The notes below the pieces were generated by a model. That model was given only the letters and a program-made list of their open reading frames with translations. It was not told the DNA's origin and did no database searches. DNA of 64,000 nt from Aphrophora alni (lineage: Eukaryota > Arthropoda > Insecta > Hemiptera > Aphrophoridae): assembly GCA_963513935.1 (NCBI GenBank), contig OY740772.1, positions 17,082,098 to 17,146,097 of the forward strand. Direction: 5' to 3'. Position numbers and translations under genes: made by a program. The stretch's first letter is position 1. Each line of letters opens with the position of its first letter. Of the stretch, positions 10,925 through 22,375 are shown one piece after another.

Positions 10925-12330
10925 AGTTATATAAACTGTCTCGATTTGTGAGATGTAAGCAATCAATCACAACACAATGGGAATCCTCAGAAATAAAGTA
11001 TGCACTACATATGATCATCATAAATAATTTAAATCAGCTGTTAAAATTCTCAAATAATAGAACAAAATGAAACTTATTTGAGAATTTAAACTGTTTATTT
11101 TTGTGAGATGTAATCAATCAATCACAACACAATGTGAATCCTCAGAAATAAAGTATGCACTACATATGATCACCGTAAATAATTTAAAACACCTGTTATA
11201 AATTCTCAAATAATAGAACAAAATGAAACTTATTTGAGAATTTAAACTGTTTATTTTTGTGAGATGTAAGCAATCAATCACAACACAATGTGAATCCTCA
11301 GAAATAAAGTATGCACTACATATGATCACCGTAAATAATTTAAAACACCTGTTATAAATTCTCAAATAATAGAACAAAATGAAACTTATTTGAGAATTTA
11401 AACTGTCTATTTTTGTGAGATGTAAGCAATCAATCACAACACAATGTGAATCCTCAGAAATAAAGTATGCACTACATATGATCACCGTAAATAATTTAAA
11501 ACAGCTGTTAAAAATCTCAAACAATAGAACAAAAAGCAAACGTATTTGAGAATTTAAACTCTTTATTTTTGTGAGATGTAAGCAATCAATCACAACACAA
11601 TGTGAATCCTCAGAAATAAAGTATGCACTACATATGATCACCGTAAATAATTTAAAACAGCTGTTAAAAATCTCAAACAATAGAACAAAATGAAACTTAT
11701 TTGAGAATTTAAACTGTTTATTTTTGTGAGATGTAAGCAATCAATCACAACACAATGTGAATCCTCAGAAATAAAGTATGCACTACATATGATCACCGTA
11801 AATAATTTAAAACAGCTATTAAAAATTCTCAAATAATAGAACAAAATGAAACTTATTTGAGAATTTAAACTGTTTATTTTTGTGAGATGTAAGCAATCAA
11901 TCACAACACAATGTGAATCCTCAGAAATAAAGTATGCACTACATATGATCACCGTAAATAATTTAAAACACCTGTTATAAATTCTCAAATAATAGAACAA
12001 AATGAAACTTATTTGAGAATTTAAACTGTTTATTTTTGTGAGATGTAAGCAATCAATCACAACACAATGTGAATCCTCAGAAATAAAGTATGCACTACAT
12101 ATGATCACCGTAAATAATTTAAAACAGCTGTTCAAAATCTCAAACAATAGAACAAAAAGCAAACGTATTTGAAAATTTAAACTCTTTATTTTTGTGAGAT
12201 GTAAGCAATCAATCACAACACAATGTGAATCCACACAAATAAAGTAAGCATTGTATAAGTTATACTAAAAATAATTTAAAACAGCTGTTATAAATTCTCA
12301 AACAAAATAAAACATATAAGAAATTTTTAA
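10925..12330 (-). repeat. Satellite A, 155-156 bp unit, about 9 copies
   Basis: The anchor 'aatcaatcacaacacaatg' recurs at 10961, 11116, 11272, 11428, 11584, 11739, 11895, 12051 and 12207, spacings of 155-156 bp. Each unit has an internal inverted repeat ('attctcaaata', then 'tatttgagaat') and most have an 'acagctgtt' box. Because 156 is three times 52, a frame stays open across several units on the minus strand and gives repeating 52-residue peptides (11114-11740, 11638-12234). This is a periodicity artefact: no start context, no domain, and the frame is broken wherever a unit is 155 bp. Confidence 0.95.
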
Positions 12331-12540
12331 CAGTTGTTTCAAATTATGTAGTATATTTTGAAACATATTATTTACCTATATAAGGCTTGTTATTTAAACG
12401 TTAATTTTAAATTAACATAAACATAATTTAAAACAGCTTCTATATGTTCTCAAACAAAACATAATAATAAAAAGTGTTTGAGAATTTATAACGTTGTTTC
12501 AGAAACATGCCATTTACCCTTAACATGTATGTTCTTTAAA
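12331..12540. repeat. Decayed flank of satellite A
   Basis: Diverged partial units keep the hairpin feature, for example 'ttctcaaacaaaacataata' paired with 'gtgtttgagaattta', and 'aatttaaaacagct'. Divergence increases away from the array core, as expected for array edges. Confidence 0.6.
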
Positions 12541-12789
12541 TGATAAATTTATTACAAAATAAGTGATTCCAATGAAAATGAATAATTTTTAGGAAATCTG
12601 TAGGTAACACTGTTTAATTTGGCACCTCAATAATGAGTTGCACCTCATGTAATAACCAAATTTTTTTTACCCCCAAATTTTTGAATTACAAACAAAAATA
12701 AAGCAGAAGAAGAAACTGGGAAAATAATCCTACAATCAAATTTGACGTCCTGTATACGTAGTACTTTTCATCTATACGATGTATAGACA

Positions 12790-13082
12790 AAGTATGTTGT
12801 GGGTTAAACAATCGATGTTGAGTTTTTGCAGACGTATCAGTTTTGAGGCCTCCTTACCCCCAAAAAGTCGGTTTTGAAATTATGTCAGTCTTGCATCGCT
12901 CTACAGAACAAATGTGTGGAATTTGTTTGTGGGGATATATTGACGGCTATATCTCAAGATAAAAAAAAAAATTCTTTTATTTCTCAAAAAAAACTCTTTT
13001 CTCTAAATCTGTTCTAATGATTTTGATCAAATTTTACTCGAGTGTTTGGCTATGGGTTAGTGAGAAAGTTTGTGCAATATTT
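12790..13082 (+). repeat. Dispersed repeat D, plus copy with terminus
   Basis: Contains 'gcagacgtatcagttttgag', 'ctgttctaatgattttgatc', 'aattttactcgagtgtttgg' and the terminus 'tgagaaagtttgtgcaatat' at 13061-13080. Confidence 0.6.
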
Positions 13083-13259
13083 GTAGAATTTATTTTTATA
13101 TCGATAAATATTTTCAATTTAAAATAGGGCTACTCAGATAGTCACGTGACTTATTACGATATATGGTGCACTTGCATAGGATAGGAGCATAACCACGGCG
13201 AAACTGTGTGTAGACTGAGCGGAGGACCGCAGGCCACATATCTTTGATTGTGAGGCTGT

Positions 13260-13470
13260 TACAAATAAGATGTATAGGGGGATTTTTGGCATCCAAACTC
13301 CTGGTGTACTCTCATTGGACAAGCCAGTGTGTGGATTATTAAAACTCGTATAGGGGAATAATCTACTAAGCTATAAATAAGAGGCTTAACTGCACAATAG
13401 ACCAATGGTCGCGGTGCCTAGGGCCATTTTAACCCATTAACCTCTCTTTTTAATGTAATATAAATCTAAC
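13260..13470 (+). repeat. Two-copy repeat Y, copy 1
   Basis: Shares 'ccagtgtgtggattatt', 'aaaactcgta', 'agctataaa', 'acccattaacctctc' and neighbouring sequence with 19465-19650. No protein or terminal structure is recognised. Confidence 0.5.
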
Positions 13471-13539
13471 CATTTTCAAGCTGTAATTGGTTTTAGCACA
13501 AAATTAGACCTTTTAGAATAAAACTTTATTTTAAAATCT

Positions 13540-15070
13540 TTTCATAGTGACAATTGAACATAGACATACCCCGTGAAAAATTTCAGCGCTCTACGTCTGG
13601 TTATCCTGGTAATAAACTTATAAATGTGTTTAGGTCTTAGCCCACATTTAGGCCTTTTAGGAACAAAATTTGTTAAAACTCTTTCATAGTGAAAAGGTAA
13701 CGTATGCGACATACCGCCATGTGAAATTTTAGCTCTCTATGTTTTGTTACCCTGGGAATAAACTGTTAAACGGGTTTAGGCCTTAATACAAATTTAGGTC
13801 TTTTAGAATCAGAATTTTTGAAACCCTTTCTTAGTTAACATATGAGACATACTGCCATGTGAAATTTCAGCGTTCTATGCTTTGTTACCCTGGAAATAAA
13901 CTGTTAAACGGGTTTAGGCCTTAATACAAATTTAGGTCTATTAGAATCATAATTTGTTGAAAACCCTTTCTTAGTGAACATATGAGACATACCGCCATGT
14001 GAAATTTCAGCGTTCTATGTTTTGTTACCCTGGGAATAAACTGTTAAACGGGTTTAGGTCTTAATACAAATTCAGGTCTATTAGAATCAGTATTTTTGAA
14101 ACCCTTTTTTAGTGAACATATGAGACATACCGCCATGTGAAATTTCAGCGTTCTATGTTTTGTTACCCTGGGAATAAACTGTTAAACGGGTTTAGGTCTT
14201 AATACAAATTTAGGTCTTTTAGAATCAGAACTTTTGAAACCCTTTCTTAGTTTACATATGAGACATACCGCCATGGGAAATTTCAGCGTTCTATGTTTTG
14301 TTACCCTGGGAATAAACTGTTAAACGGGTTTAGGTCTTAATACAAATTTAGGTCTTTTAGAATCAGAACTTTTGAAACCCTTTCTTAGTTTACATATGAG
14401 ACATACCGCCATGGGAAATTTTAGCGTTCTATGTTTAGTTACCCTGGAAATAAACTGATAAATCCGTTTAGGCCTTACTACGAATTTAGGTCTATTAGAA
14501 TCAGAAATTTTGAAAACCCTTTCTTATTTAACATATGAGACATACCGCCATGTGAAATTTCAGCGTTCTATGTTTTGTTACCCTGGGAATAAACTGTTAA
14601 ACGGGTTTAGGCCTTAATACAAGTTTAAACCTTTTAGAATCAGAAATTTTGAAAACCCTTTCTTAGTGAACATAAGAGACATACTACCATGTAAAATTTC
14701 AGCGTTCTATGCTTTGTTACCCTGGGAATAAACTGATAAATGTGCTTAGGACTTACTCCAAATTCGAGTCTTTTCGAACTCTATTATTAGATAATCATTA
14801 GTGAATATTGAACGTACAATATAGGGGCCTATGCGAAATTTCAGTGCTCTATTACTTATTATACTGGAATTAAACGACACATGGGTTTAGCCCTTCTAGA
14901 ATTAGAATTTTTTTAAACTTTTTCATAATGATTATTGAACATATGAGACATACCGCCATAGGAAATATCAGCTCTCTACGTATTTTTACTCTGGGAAGAA
15001 ACTGATAAATGGGTCTTGGCCTTGGTACAAATTTAGACCTTTTAGAATTAAAATCTTTAAAAACCGTTAC
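13540..15070 (+). repeat. Satellite B, 138-140 bp unit, about 11 copies
   Basis: The phrase 'gagacataccgccatg' and its variants recur with 'ccat' at 13717, 13855, 13995, 14133, 14271, 14409, 14548 and 14687, spacings of 138-140 bp. Each unit reads 'tttcagcgttctatg', 'ttgttaccctgggaataaac', 'aaacgggtttaggtctt' and so on. Inner units are nearly identical; outer units at both ends are increasingly diverged. No coding potential. Confidence 0.95.
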
Positions 15071-15574
15071 ATATTGCGGATCTACGTATTAATAGAAACC
15101 TTCCCTGAACATTTCAATTGGATCGATAAAGTAGTTTTGCCTCCGTCAGTTAGGACACGTTCATTTATATATGAGATAACTGATAATTAAATGAAACTAA
15201 AAAACCTACATGTTAGAACGGTTCCATAAAACAGGTATACTAAAATGTTACTTTATGATAACAGAGGAACGTTGTTACACAATATCTATTTATTAGGAAC
15301 GAGTACATGTTGGACCCTGAGCTAATACAGCGTAAAAATCAACATTTCAGATTTGTCCACAAGAAAGTGAATTGGTAACGGAGCGGAACACAGCGTCGCT
15401 TCACACGCATCATTTCACAGCTGTTTTATGACGTTTAAAAACCTCGGGCAGAACAATGCTACTTCCCACATGAGGTTATGACATTGTGAAATTTTAATTA
15501 AACAAATTATTACGAAATTGTAATTTCATTTTTATTTTGTCACACGTAGTGAAAGTGATGGTGCTAAAATAAAT

Positions 15575-15690
15575 GGGTTTTCCGTTACCATGACAACTGT
15601 TGTTAGTAATTTAATTTGTTGAACACCTGATTTGTTGAAACATAAAATCATTTTGAGGTTAGATTTACTAAAAGAAAGATTATCGTCATA
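15575..15690 (+). repeat. Dispersed repeat R with X-box-like motif, copy 1
   Basis: GTTACCATGACAAC at 15584-15597 is followed about 60 bp later by 'ttgaggttagatttacta' and 'agattatcgtcat'. The same arrangement occurs at 17255-17410, and the second half resembles the unit of satellite C. Confidence 0.5.
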
Positions 15691-15691
15691 T

Positions 15692-15830
15692 ATAAGGTGT
15701 CCCAAAAAAGGTAGGACTGGTTATTCATTGTCGGATTCATACATGAAAACAAAGAAGAAATTAAAATAACATATAATCGGATTCCGCTTCATTATCCGAA
15801 TGTCCGCCATTTTGTTCTTTTACAAATAGT
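15692..15830 (+). repeat. Repeat V, 5' end
   Basis: Begins 'ggtgtcccaaaaaaggtag' and shares 'ggattccgcttcattatccg' and 'tgtccgccattttgttcttt' with the V copy at 37724. It passes directly into repeat X. Confidence 0.5.
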
Positions 15831-16255
15831 ATATTTTCATCACTAGGACCAAATGTGAAGCTTTTTAATACAAGCTCAAATTAAAAAACGAAAACCTGAA
15901 CTTCGCTGAAACCCCTAGTTCCTGGTTTCGGGAAGCTGAAGTGGAAAATGAGCGAGGATCGAAAAGCTTCTTTTGGTCCAAAGTGGTGAACTATATTATT
16001 CGTTTTATTGCAAATAATATATTTTTTTAATTTCACAAAACTAAAATGTTACAACCTATTTACCTCAAATTGATGGTAACAGCTGTTTCAACGGTTATTT
16101 ACAATCGAGAGTATCGTTTGTTTTTATAGATACTTTACAATCGTTAATTAATTCGTATAAACGAAGTAACAGCTGATGACCTCGTCCTCAGCTGGTGTTT
16201 TTAGGTCCTAGGACTAAAAATAACAACTTTAGCATCTCAATGCATGTATTAAAAA
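15828..16255 (+). repeat. Two-copy repeat X with terminal hairpin, copy 1
   Basis: Starts with an inverted pair ('tcatcactaggaccaaa' near 15838, 'ttggtccaaagtggtgaa' near 15975), then a segment with 'aaaatgttacaacctattta', 'acaatcgagagtatcg' and 'taacagctgatgac' also found at 44103-44510. Non-coding. Confidence 0.65.
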
Positions 16256-16879
16256 CTTTATAACTCCAGAAATAAATTAAATATGAGTTCACATTTGGTA
16301 TAATCATTATATATGTTAAATTCATTTTTATCTAAGGAAACCTCAAAAATATACTACTATTATTTATTTAACAAATGAAATGAAAAGTTTACTTTTTATT
16401 TTAACGTTAATAATAATGGAGACATGTCCAATAACGCATACTCCTATACAATAACAAAAATTTTAATATACCGGTTGTAACATTACACTTACCCCCTAAA
16501 ATTTCACAGATGTTTGAAAACACATTTCTGATTTTTGAAAAGTTTCTCTTGGAATAGCCCTATACTGCTTTATTATTCGATTTCTAGGATCCACTAAATC
16601 AACTGGGGCTGCTATAAAGTTAACCTTATTGTTATCGCATCTGCCTCTTCATTAATTCTTATCTTATTTATTACATACGATATTTTGGATATTTTACCTT
16701 CGACAATTCAACAATATTAATTTTATTAAAATAAGCTGTTATCAAAGTGACACTTTGGAATAAATCACTGATAGTTAAGCATTGACTGTTCTTCTTCCAT
16801 AAATCGTTACCAACATTACAAAAAGATGCAAATTGATTCATTTTTTCCATAGTAAATTTTCTTTTTGTACACTTTTTGA

Positions 16880-17095
16880 TTGACAATCCCGAGAAGCCTT
16901 GCTGTCATCTACCCTTTTTATGTAGCTTTGAGTTAGACCCCTTTCATCTTTCCTAATCTGGTCTCTCTTGACCAAATCTTGTTCTCTTCCGACTTTTATG
17001 GTATTTGAAGAATTAGAGATTTTTATGTTTTTTGTTTTCTTCAATTTTTTATGAGACGATGACGACAACGATTTTTTCTGGCGATTTGTTTTGTT
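16880..17095 (-). repeat. Dispersed repeat S, minus copy
   Basis: 'gagttagacccctttcatct', 'ttcctaatctggtctctctt' and 'gaccaaatcttgttctcttc' match S. The overlapping minus-strand open frame is the repeat read in the orientation of the S plus copies. Confidence 0.65.
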
Positions 17096-17150
17096 CCATT
17101 TTCATTTGGTTATGGGGATAGCTAAGTGGGAAAGTTTGTGCAATGTTGTC
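17096..17150 (+). repeat. Repeat D terminus
   Basis: The end fragment 'agtgggaaagtttgtgcaat' (17125-17144), preceded by 'ttggttatggggata', is the D family 3' end without its body. Confidence 0.5.
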
Positions 17151-17209
17151 ACATCGTTTATCTAACTACGCAAGAAGCACTTCAGTGATTAAACAAACAT
17201 TTGTAGTGT

Positions 17210-17410
17210 AACACTGGTAAAGAAAATTCTAATCGTTTCTTAAAGTTTAAACGAATCCAACATACGTTACCATAGCAACCAACTTAACAACGGGTTCATT
17301 AAAAAAAAAAAAGAATTTGAGGTTAGGTTAACTAACTAGATCCACGAAAGAATACAATATGATAATATGCATGTATTATTTTTGTCGTGCCACATAATAG
17401 GACTATTAGT
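17210..17410 (+). repeat. Dispersed repeat R with X-box-like motif, copy 2
   Basis: GTTACCATAGCAAC at 17266-17279, an A-run, then 'tttgaggttaggttaactaa', 'ctagatccacgaaag' and 'tgtcgtgccacat'. The latter part also borders the far side of satellite C (19000-19090), which suggests the satellite arose within a copy of R. Confidence 0.55.
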
Positions 17411-17689
17411 TTGTTTTTTCCTGTTTTCAGATGACGAAACTATCACACGATTTTCTCACAACAAACTTTCACAAGGAAATATGTTCATTATAACAGAAAA
17501 AGATTGGATTTTTTCCCTTTGATATCGAGTAGTTAATTTATTTTTTCTAGTCATTTACACTCACAATGAGGGAATATGCTCTGAGATAGACTTAAGTCGC
17601 TGCTTTAATAGTGAAAAGATACGATTAACTTATGGTTGATCAGCTGTTACCGTCTGACATTATATAAAGATAAATTAAATATCCTGTAT

Positions 17690-19050
17690 GGCTGAGAGAC
17701 GACAAGCGTTCAATAAACTACAAGTTGAACAACAGCTGATCCATTTGAAAACTGTAAAATTAATCAGAGGGGTTATGTTAATAAAACAGATTTACGAAAT
17801 ATTATCATCTACTGAAAGCAAGAGTTCAATAGATTACAAATTTAACAACAGCTGATCCTTTTGAAAACTCTAAAATTAATTTGAGGTTATGTTAATAAAC
17901 TTGATTCACGAAAGATTATCATCTAGTGAAGATCAGAGTTCAATAAATTACCAATTTAACCACAGTTGATCCTTTAGAAACTAAAAAACTAACTTGAAAT
18001 TAGGTTATTTAGATTCACAAAACATTATAATCGAGTGAAGACAAAAATTCAATAGATTAAAAATTGAACAACAGCTGATCCATTTGAAAACTAAAAAACT
18101 AATTTGAGATTAGGTTGATTAGATTGACGAAAGATTATCATCTAGTGAAGACAAGATAGATTACAAATTTAACAACAGCTGATCTATATGAAAATTGTAA
18201 AATTAATTTGTAGTTGGTTAATAAACTAGATTCACTAAAGATTATCATCTAGTGAAGACAAGAGTTCAATAGATTACAAACTTAACAACAGCTCATTCTA
18301 TTGAAAACCGTAAAACTAATTTAAAGTTAGGTTAATAAACTAGATTCACTAAAGATTATCATCTAGTGAAGACAAGAGTTCAATAGATTACAAACGTAAC
18401 AACAGCTCATTCTATTGAAAACCGTAAAACTAAATTTAAAGTTAGGTCAATAAACTAGTTACAAGAAATATTATCATCTAGTGAAAACATGAGTGCAATA
18501 GATTACAAATTTAACATCAGCTCATTCTATTGAAAACCGTAAAACTAAATTTAAAGTTAGGTTAATAAACTAGATTCACTAAAGAATATTATCTAGTAAA
18601 GACAAAAGTTCTATAGATTACAAACGTAACAACAGCTCATTCTATTGAAAACCGTAGAACTAATTTAAAGTTAGGTTAATAAACTAGATACACGAAAGAT
18701 TATCATATAGTGAAGACAAGAGTTCAATAGATTACAACTTTAACAACAGCTGATCCTTTAGAAAAGTAAAGAAACTAAATTGAGGTAGGCTAACTAGATT
18801 GATGTAAAATAATTATCATCAGTGAAGACACGAGTTCAATATATAATAAATTTAACAAAAGCTGAACAATTTCAAAACTAAAAAACTAGTTTGAGGTTAG
18901 ATTAATGAACTAGATTCGTGGAAGATTATCATCTAGTCAAAACAAGAGTTGAAAAGATTACAAAGTTCACAACAGTTGATCCTTTTGAAAACTAAAAATC
19001 TAATTTGAGGTTAGGTTAATAAACTCGATTCACGAATGATTATAATTATA
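17690..19050 (+). repeat. Satellite C, about 114-bp unit, about 12 copies
   Basis: The anchor 'aacagctgat' or 'aacagctcat' recurs near 17731, 17847, 17961, 18070, 18174, 18287, 18401, 18516, 18631, 18745, 18857 and 18971, spacings of 104-116 bp. The unit contains 'agttcaatagattacaaa', 'aacaacagctgatcc', 'ttaggttaataaactaga' and 'agattatcatctagtgaag'. Units are more diverged than in satellites A and B. Non-coding. Confidence 0.93.
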
Positions 19051-19099
19051 GTATACATTATTTTTCTTGTTGTGCCACATATATGTGTTTTCACATTCA

Positions 19100-19375
19100 A
19101 AGGCTCACTTATAATGAGTATAGCCGTGGCTCTCCCGAAAGACCCTAGCTGAATGTACACCTTTTTCATATAGTATTGGGTTAGATCTTTCTATTTAATT
19201 TTTACTATCAGTTTTCTTTTAAGCAACCCATGTTCTTTTCCAACCCTGACTTTATTTGAAAACTCTACGTTAGGGTTTTTTATTTTATGTTTAGTTCTTG
19301 TTTTGTTTATTACAAGGCGAGAGTGACTGAGAGGGTTTTTCGCCTTTAAAAAGAAAAACAAAATCAATATTCAAT
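19100..19375 (-). repeat. Dispersed repeat S, minus copy
   Basis: 'actataatgag'-like start, then 'gggttagatctttc', 'catgttcttttccaaccctg', 'actttatttgaaaactc' and a tail 'ttttcgcctttaaaaagaaa' match S. Confidence 0.55.
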
Positions 19376-19464
19376 AGATTACTCAAGCTGTGTAAATGTT
19401 AATCTATATTTTATCATCTACATATACTTATATATCTGTATCCTTTATTAGAGTCGTAGGGTTT

Positions 19465-19650
19465 TTTGTTACCAATCTCCTAGTGAACTCACATTGAACG
19501 AACTAGTGTGTGGACTACTAAAACTCGTAAGGAAGACTTACTGAGCTATAAAATTGGGAGACTTATTTTCACAACATGCCAATTGCCGGAGTACCCAGTG
19601 CAGATCTAACCCCTCCAACCTCTCACCTTAATCTAACGAATACCCTATTT
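19465..19650 (+). repeat. Two-copy repeat Y, copy 2
   Basis: 'ctagtgtgtggactacta', 'aaaactcgtaaggaag', 'gagctataaaa' and 'cccctccaacctctcac' correspond to copy 1 at 13260-13470. Confidence 0.5.
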
Positions 19651-22140
19651 CCAAGTTCTCCACTTGTTCCCATCACGTTGCCCGTACCACAGAAGCGCAA
19701 TCTTCTCATTTAAAGTTTCTTTAACACTTCGTTCTTCAAGTTTCCTACCAGGATTTACACTGCCTCATTCTTCTCCCCGACACCTACCAACACTCCGAAT
19801 CACATGTTGTAATTCACTTGAGACTCACATTCTATATTGCGTATTGAGCAATAGAATTTACACTTCATTCTGCAAATAGGAAACTTGACTTCTTATACAT
19901 TTTTATGCTTTTAGTGTGCAATTAATTCTTCACTTAAAATCAATATTCAATAATTAATAAACTTGTTCCTCTCCAATCTGATAACGGTCTATCACATTAT
20001 CGAAACTTTCATGTTTCCCATTGGCTCACACATCACACAGAAGACGTCATGCTGAACTTATGTCTTGAACTAATCGATATAAGATCACACTATCTGTCAG
20101 TTACAATCCTAGCACAAAGGACTCGTCGAGGACACGTTGCCTTTATAATTCTTCTACCGCTTTATTACGCCAAGGAAATAAAAGTGCAGATTATTTCATC
20201 ACTACAAATTCATTACTTTTCCATTATTATCAAAGTGTTACGTGAAAGAAAGATTGGCGGGCTCTGTTATGAAATAATCTTCGTATCATGTTAGGCTTGT
20301 CATTGTTGTGCAGCTGATTGGTAGCTATTGTTGTACGCCATGGCCTTGCTCGCAAACACCTGCTACCTGCTAGACTGTCCTGACTCTTTCAAGGTTTATT
20401 TATTATCAGATGGCCAAAAGAATTCATAACGTCTAACGAAGGTTAACTTAATAATATTTCGATTGATGTCCTCTTTAAAAAAATAAATAGTTTTCGGCCT
20501 TGTTATTTTGTTCCTTAAAGTAGTCAAGGTGTTCTATCAATTTCAAGCATGTATTTTAGTATTCCTTAATTAAATGCTTAAATGGAATTTTTAACTGAAT
20601 TCAAACAGGTTTTCTTAATTTCTTCTTAAAAGCAAGAGAGATATCAAATATGGCAGTAGACTGTATAAATTTATCAGTGCTTAACAATTTAAGAACAATC
20701 TGAAGAAGTATCCTAGCGTGTACATCCAAATACTCTCAGTTAATTCCAAGGATCCCCACGCAAAATGTCTTTAGTTAATAGTTTTACGAGTTTTATTCCA
20801 AATTTACATTTTCTGACTATATCATAACACGGGGTTGTTTTGTGTTACCCATTCTATTTCTTATGATACTGGACGGAGTGATGTTGAACTTCACAAGGAG
20901 GTAGAGACTCTTACAATGGGAATTAACCAAAATGCTTGAGGATAATGATTTCTCAGACAACCTGTACCATATGATTCATAACTTGACAGATTATAGAAAA
21001 AACTTTAAGAACTTAAACCTAGAAGGAATCAAAGTTGGTCAAAGATAAAACTGTTGTTTACATTGTTCATCTCCATTGTATGGTTTGAAGCTATGAAATT
21101 AGTTAGATTTAAAAATCTTACTTTAGAGACAATTTTTAGCTTCTTATGCTTTCCATACCGGTGATCATTTACTTTCTAATTTTCCGAAGGTAACCCAATT
21201 CTACACACTATCGTCATGCACTGATCTTATAGTTTAGTTATTGTTCGCAGTAGAAAACTTTTAGATGTCAAGCGAACGGTTTTATTTTATTTTAACGCTA
21301 CACTTATTTATTTATTACTCTTTACATCCATCGGTGTTATGGTTTCACGACCATTTTCGATCCAGTTTTATCCACTGATTACTTCTGATAAGATTTTTGG
21401 CGCAGTAAATTTACCTAGAAATAGATTTAGGATAAATGTAAAACTGGTTTTTCAATATAGGCTGCGAATGCGCCTTGATCTAAAAATTCAATTTTTGAGT
21501 TGATTTTAAGCTTTATCTCTTGCTTTAGATTGGGATGATTTCACGGCGAGCTTGCTTTCCAATTTTTCGTTTAAAGATGAGGGAAAACTTTAAGAGCCAA
21601 AGTAGAGACTTCCAAAAATGGTTTACCTATTAAAATACTCCAACTCTTTCTTCATATTTCAAACTACAGTATGGCTTATAGTAATGTCTTCTCGTTTACA
21701 AATCTTCACTTTACATTATTCCACATAATCTGAACAATTTATTTATTTTAAAAAATTTTAACATTCACCCTTAAACATATTTTGAAAAAATTATCAAGGG
21801 TTCTTCCAATTATTAATCAACATAGCTGCGCTCTCTAAACTATCCTTCATTTATATAAGAATATGATGTGCGGGATCATCCTCCCCACATGTATTATGCA
21901 ACCCTATCTTAAAATTAAGCACCAATACACCCAGTTCAGTTTAATAGTCAACTTGTCTTCCTCAACTTCTATCCAATCCTTGAGTATTTCCTTCTTGATC
22001 CTTTCATCGTCTCTGCGTTTCTCATCGTCTCTGCGTTTCTCATACGTTTCCTTCCTTCCAAATTGAACTGGAGTCAGTTTGTTCAGCCTCTACAAATATT
22101 AAAGAATCTGTTGATTACTTTGCTGATTTTCCTTGCATAC
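19651..22140. other. Mostly unique sequence, no recognised gene
   Basis: About 2.5 kb in which I see no supported exon, RNA or known element. Short open frames (19664-19879, 20049-20294, 21863-22066) have no family resemblance and no splice-site context that links them. A perfect 18-bp direct duplication ('catcgtctctgcgtttct') lies near 22004-22039. Confidence 0.4.
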
Positions 22141-22144
22141 TATC

Positions 22145-22375
22145 CTTAGGGGCTCATTTATAGTGAGTGTAATGTATTCTTGTCTTAGAACCCTCTCTTT
22201 CATCTTTCTTTTATGATCTCTCTTGATAAACTTTGGTTTTTCTCTGACCCTGAAGCTATTAGAGTTTTTGGAAGTAGGAATCTTTAAATTATGTTCTTTC
22301 CTTCCTCTTTAATAAGACAAAGATGGCCGAGAGATTTTTTTTGCTTTTAAACAAGAAGAAAAATCCTTTCTCTCC
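22145..22375 (-). repeat. Dispersed repeat S, minus copy
   Basis: 'tttatagtgagtgtaatg', 'ctctctttcatctttctttt', 'tgatctctcttgataaac', 'ctgaccctgaagctattaga' and 'gccgagaga' plus 'gcttttaaacaagaag' match S. Confidence 0.6.

Noticed and set aside
11114..12234. Two overlapping minus-strand open frames of about 200 codons
   Set aside because: They are satellite A read in a frame that stays open because the unit is 156 bp; one 155-bp unit breaks it and there is no domain or start context.
10925..19050. CRISPR-like arrays of regular repeats
   Set aside because: Whole units repeat in tandem with no short identical repeat separated by unique spacers, and the DNA is eukaryotic; these are satellites.
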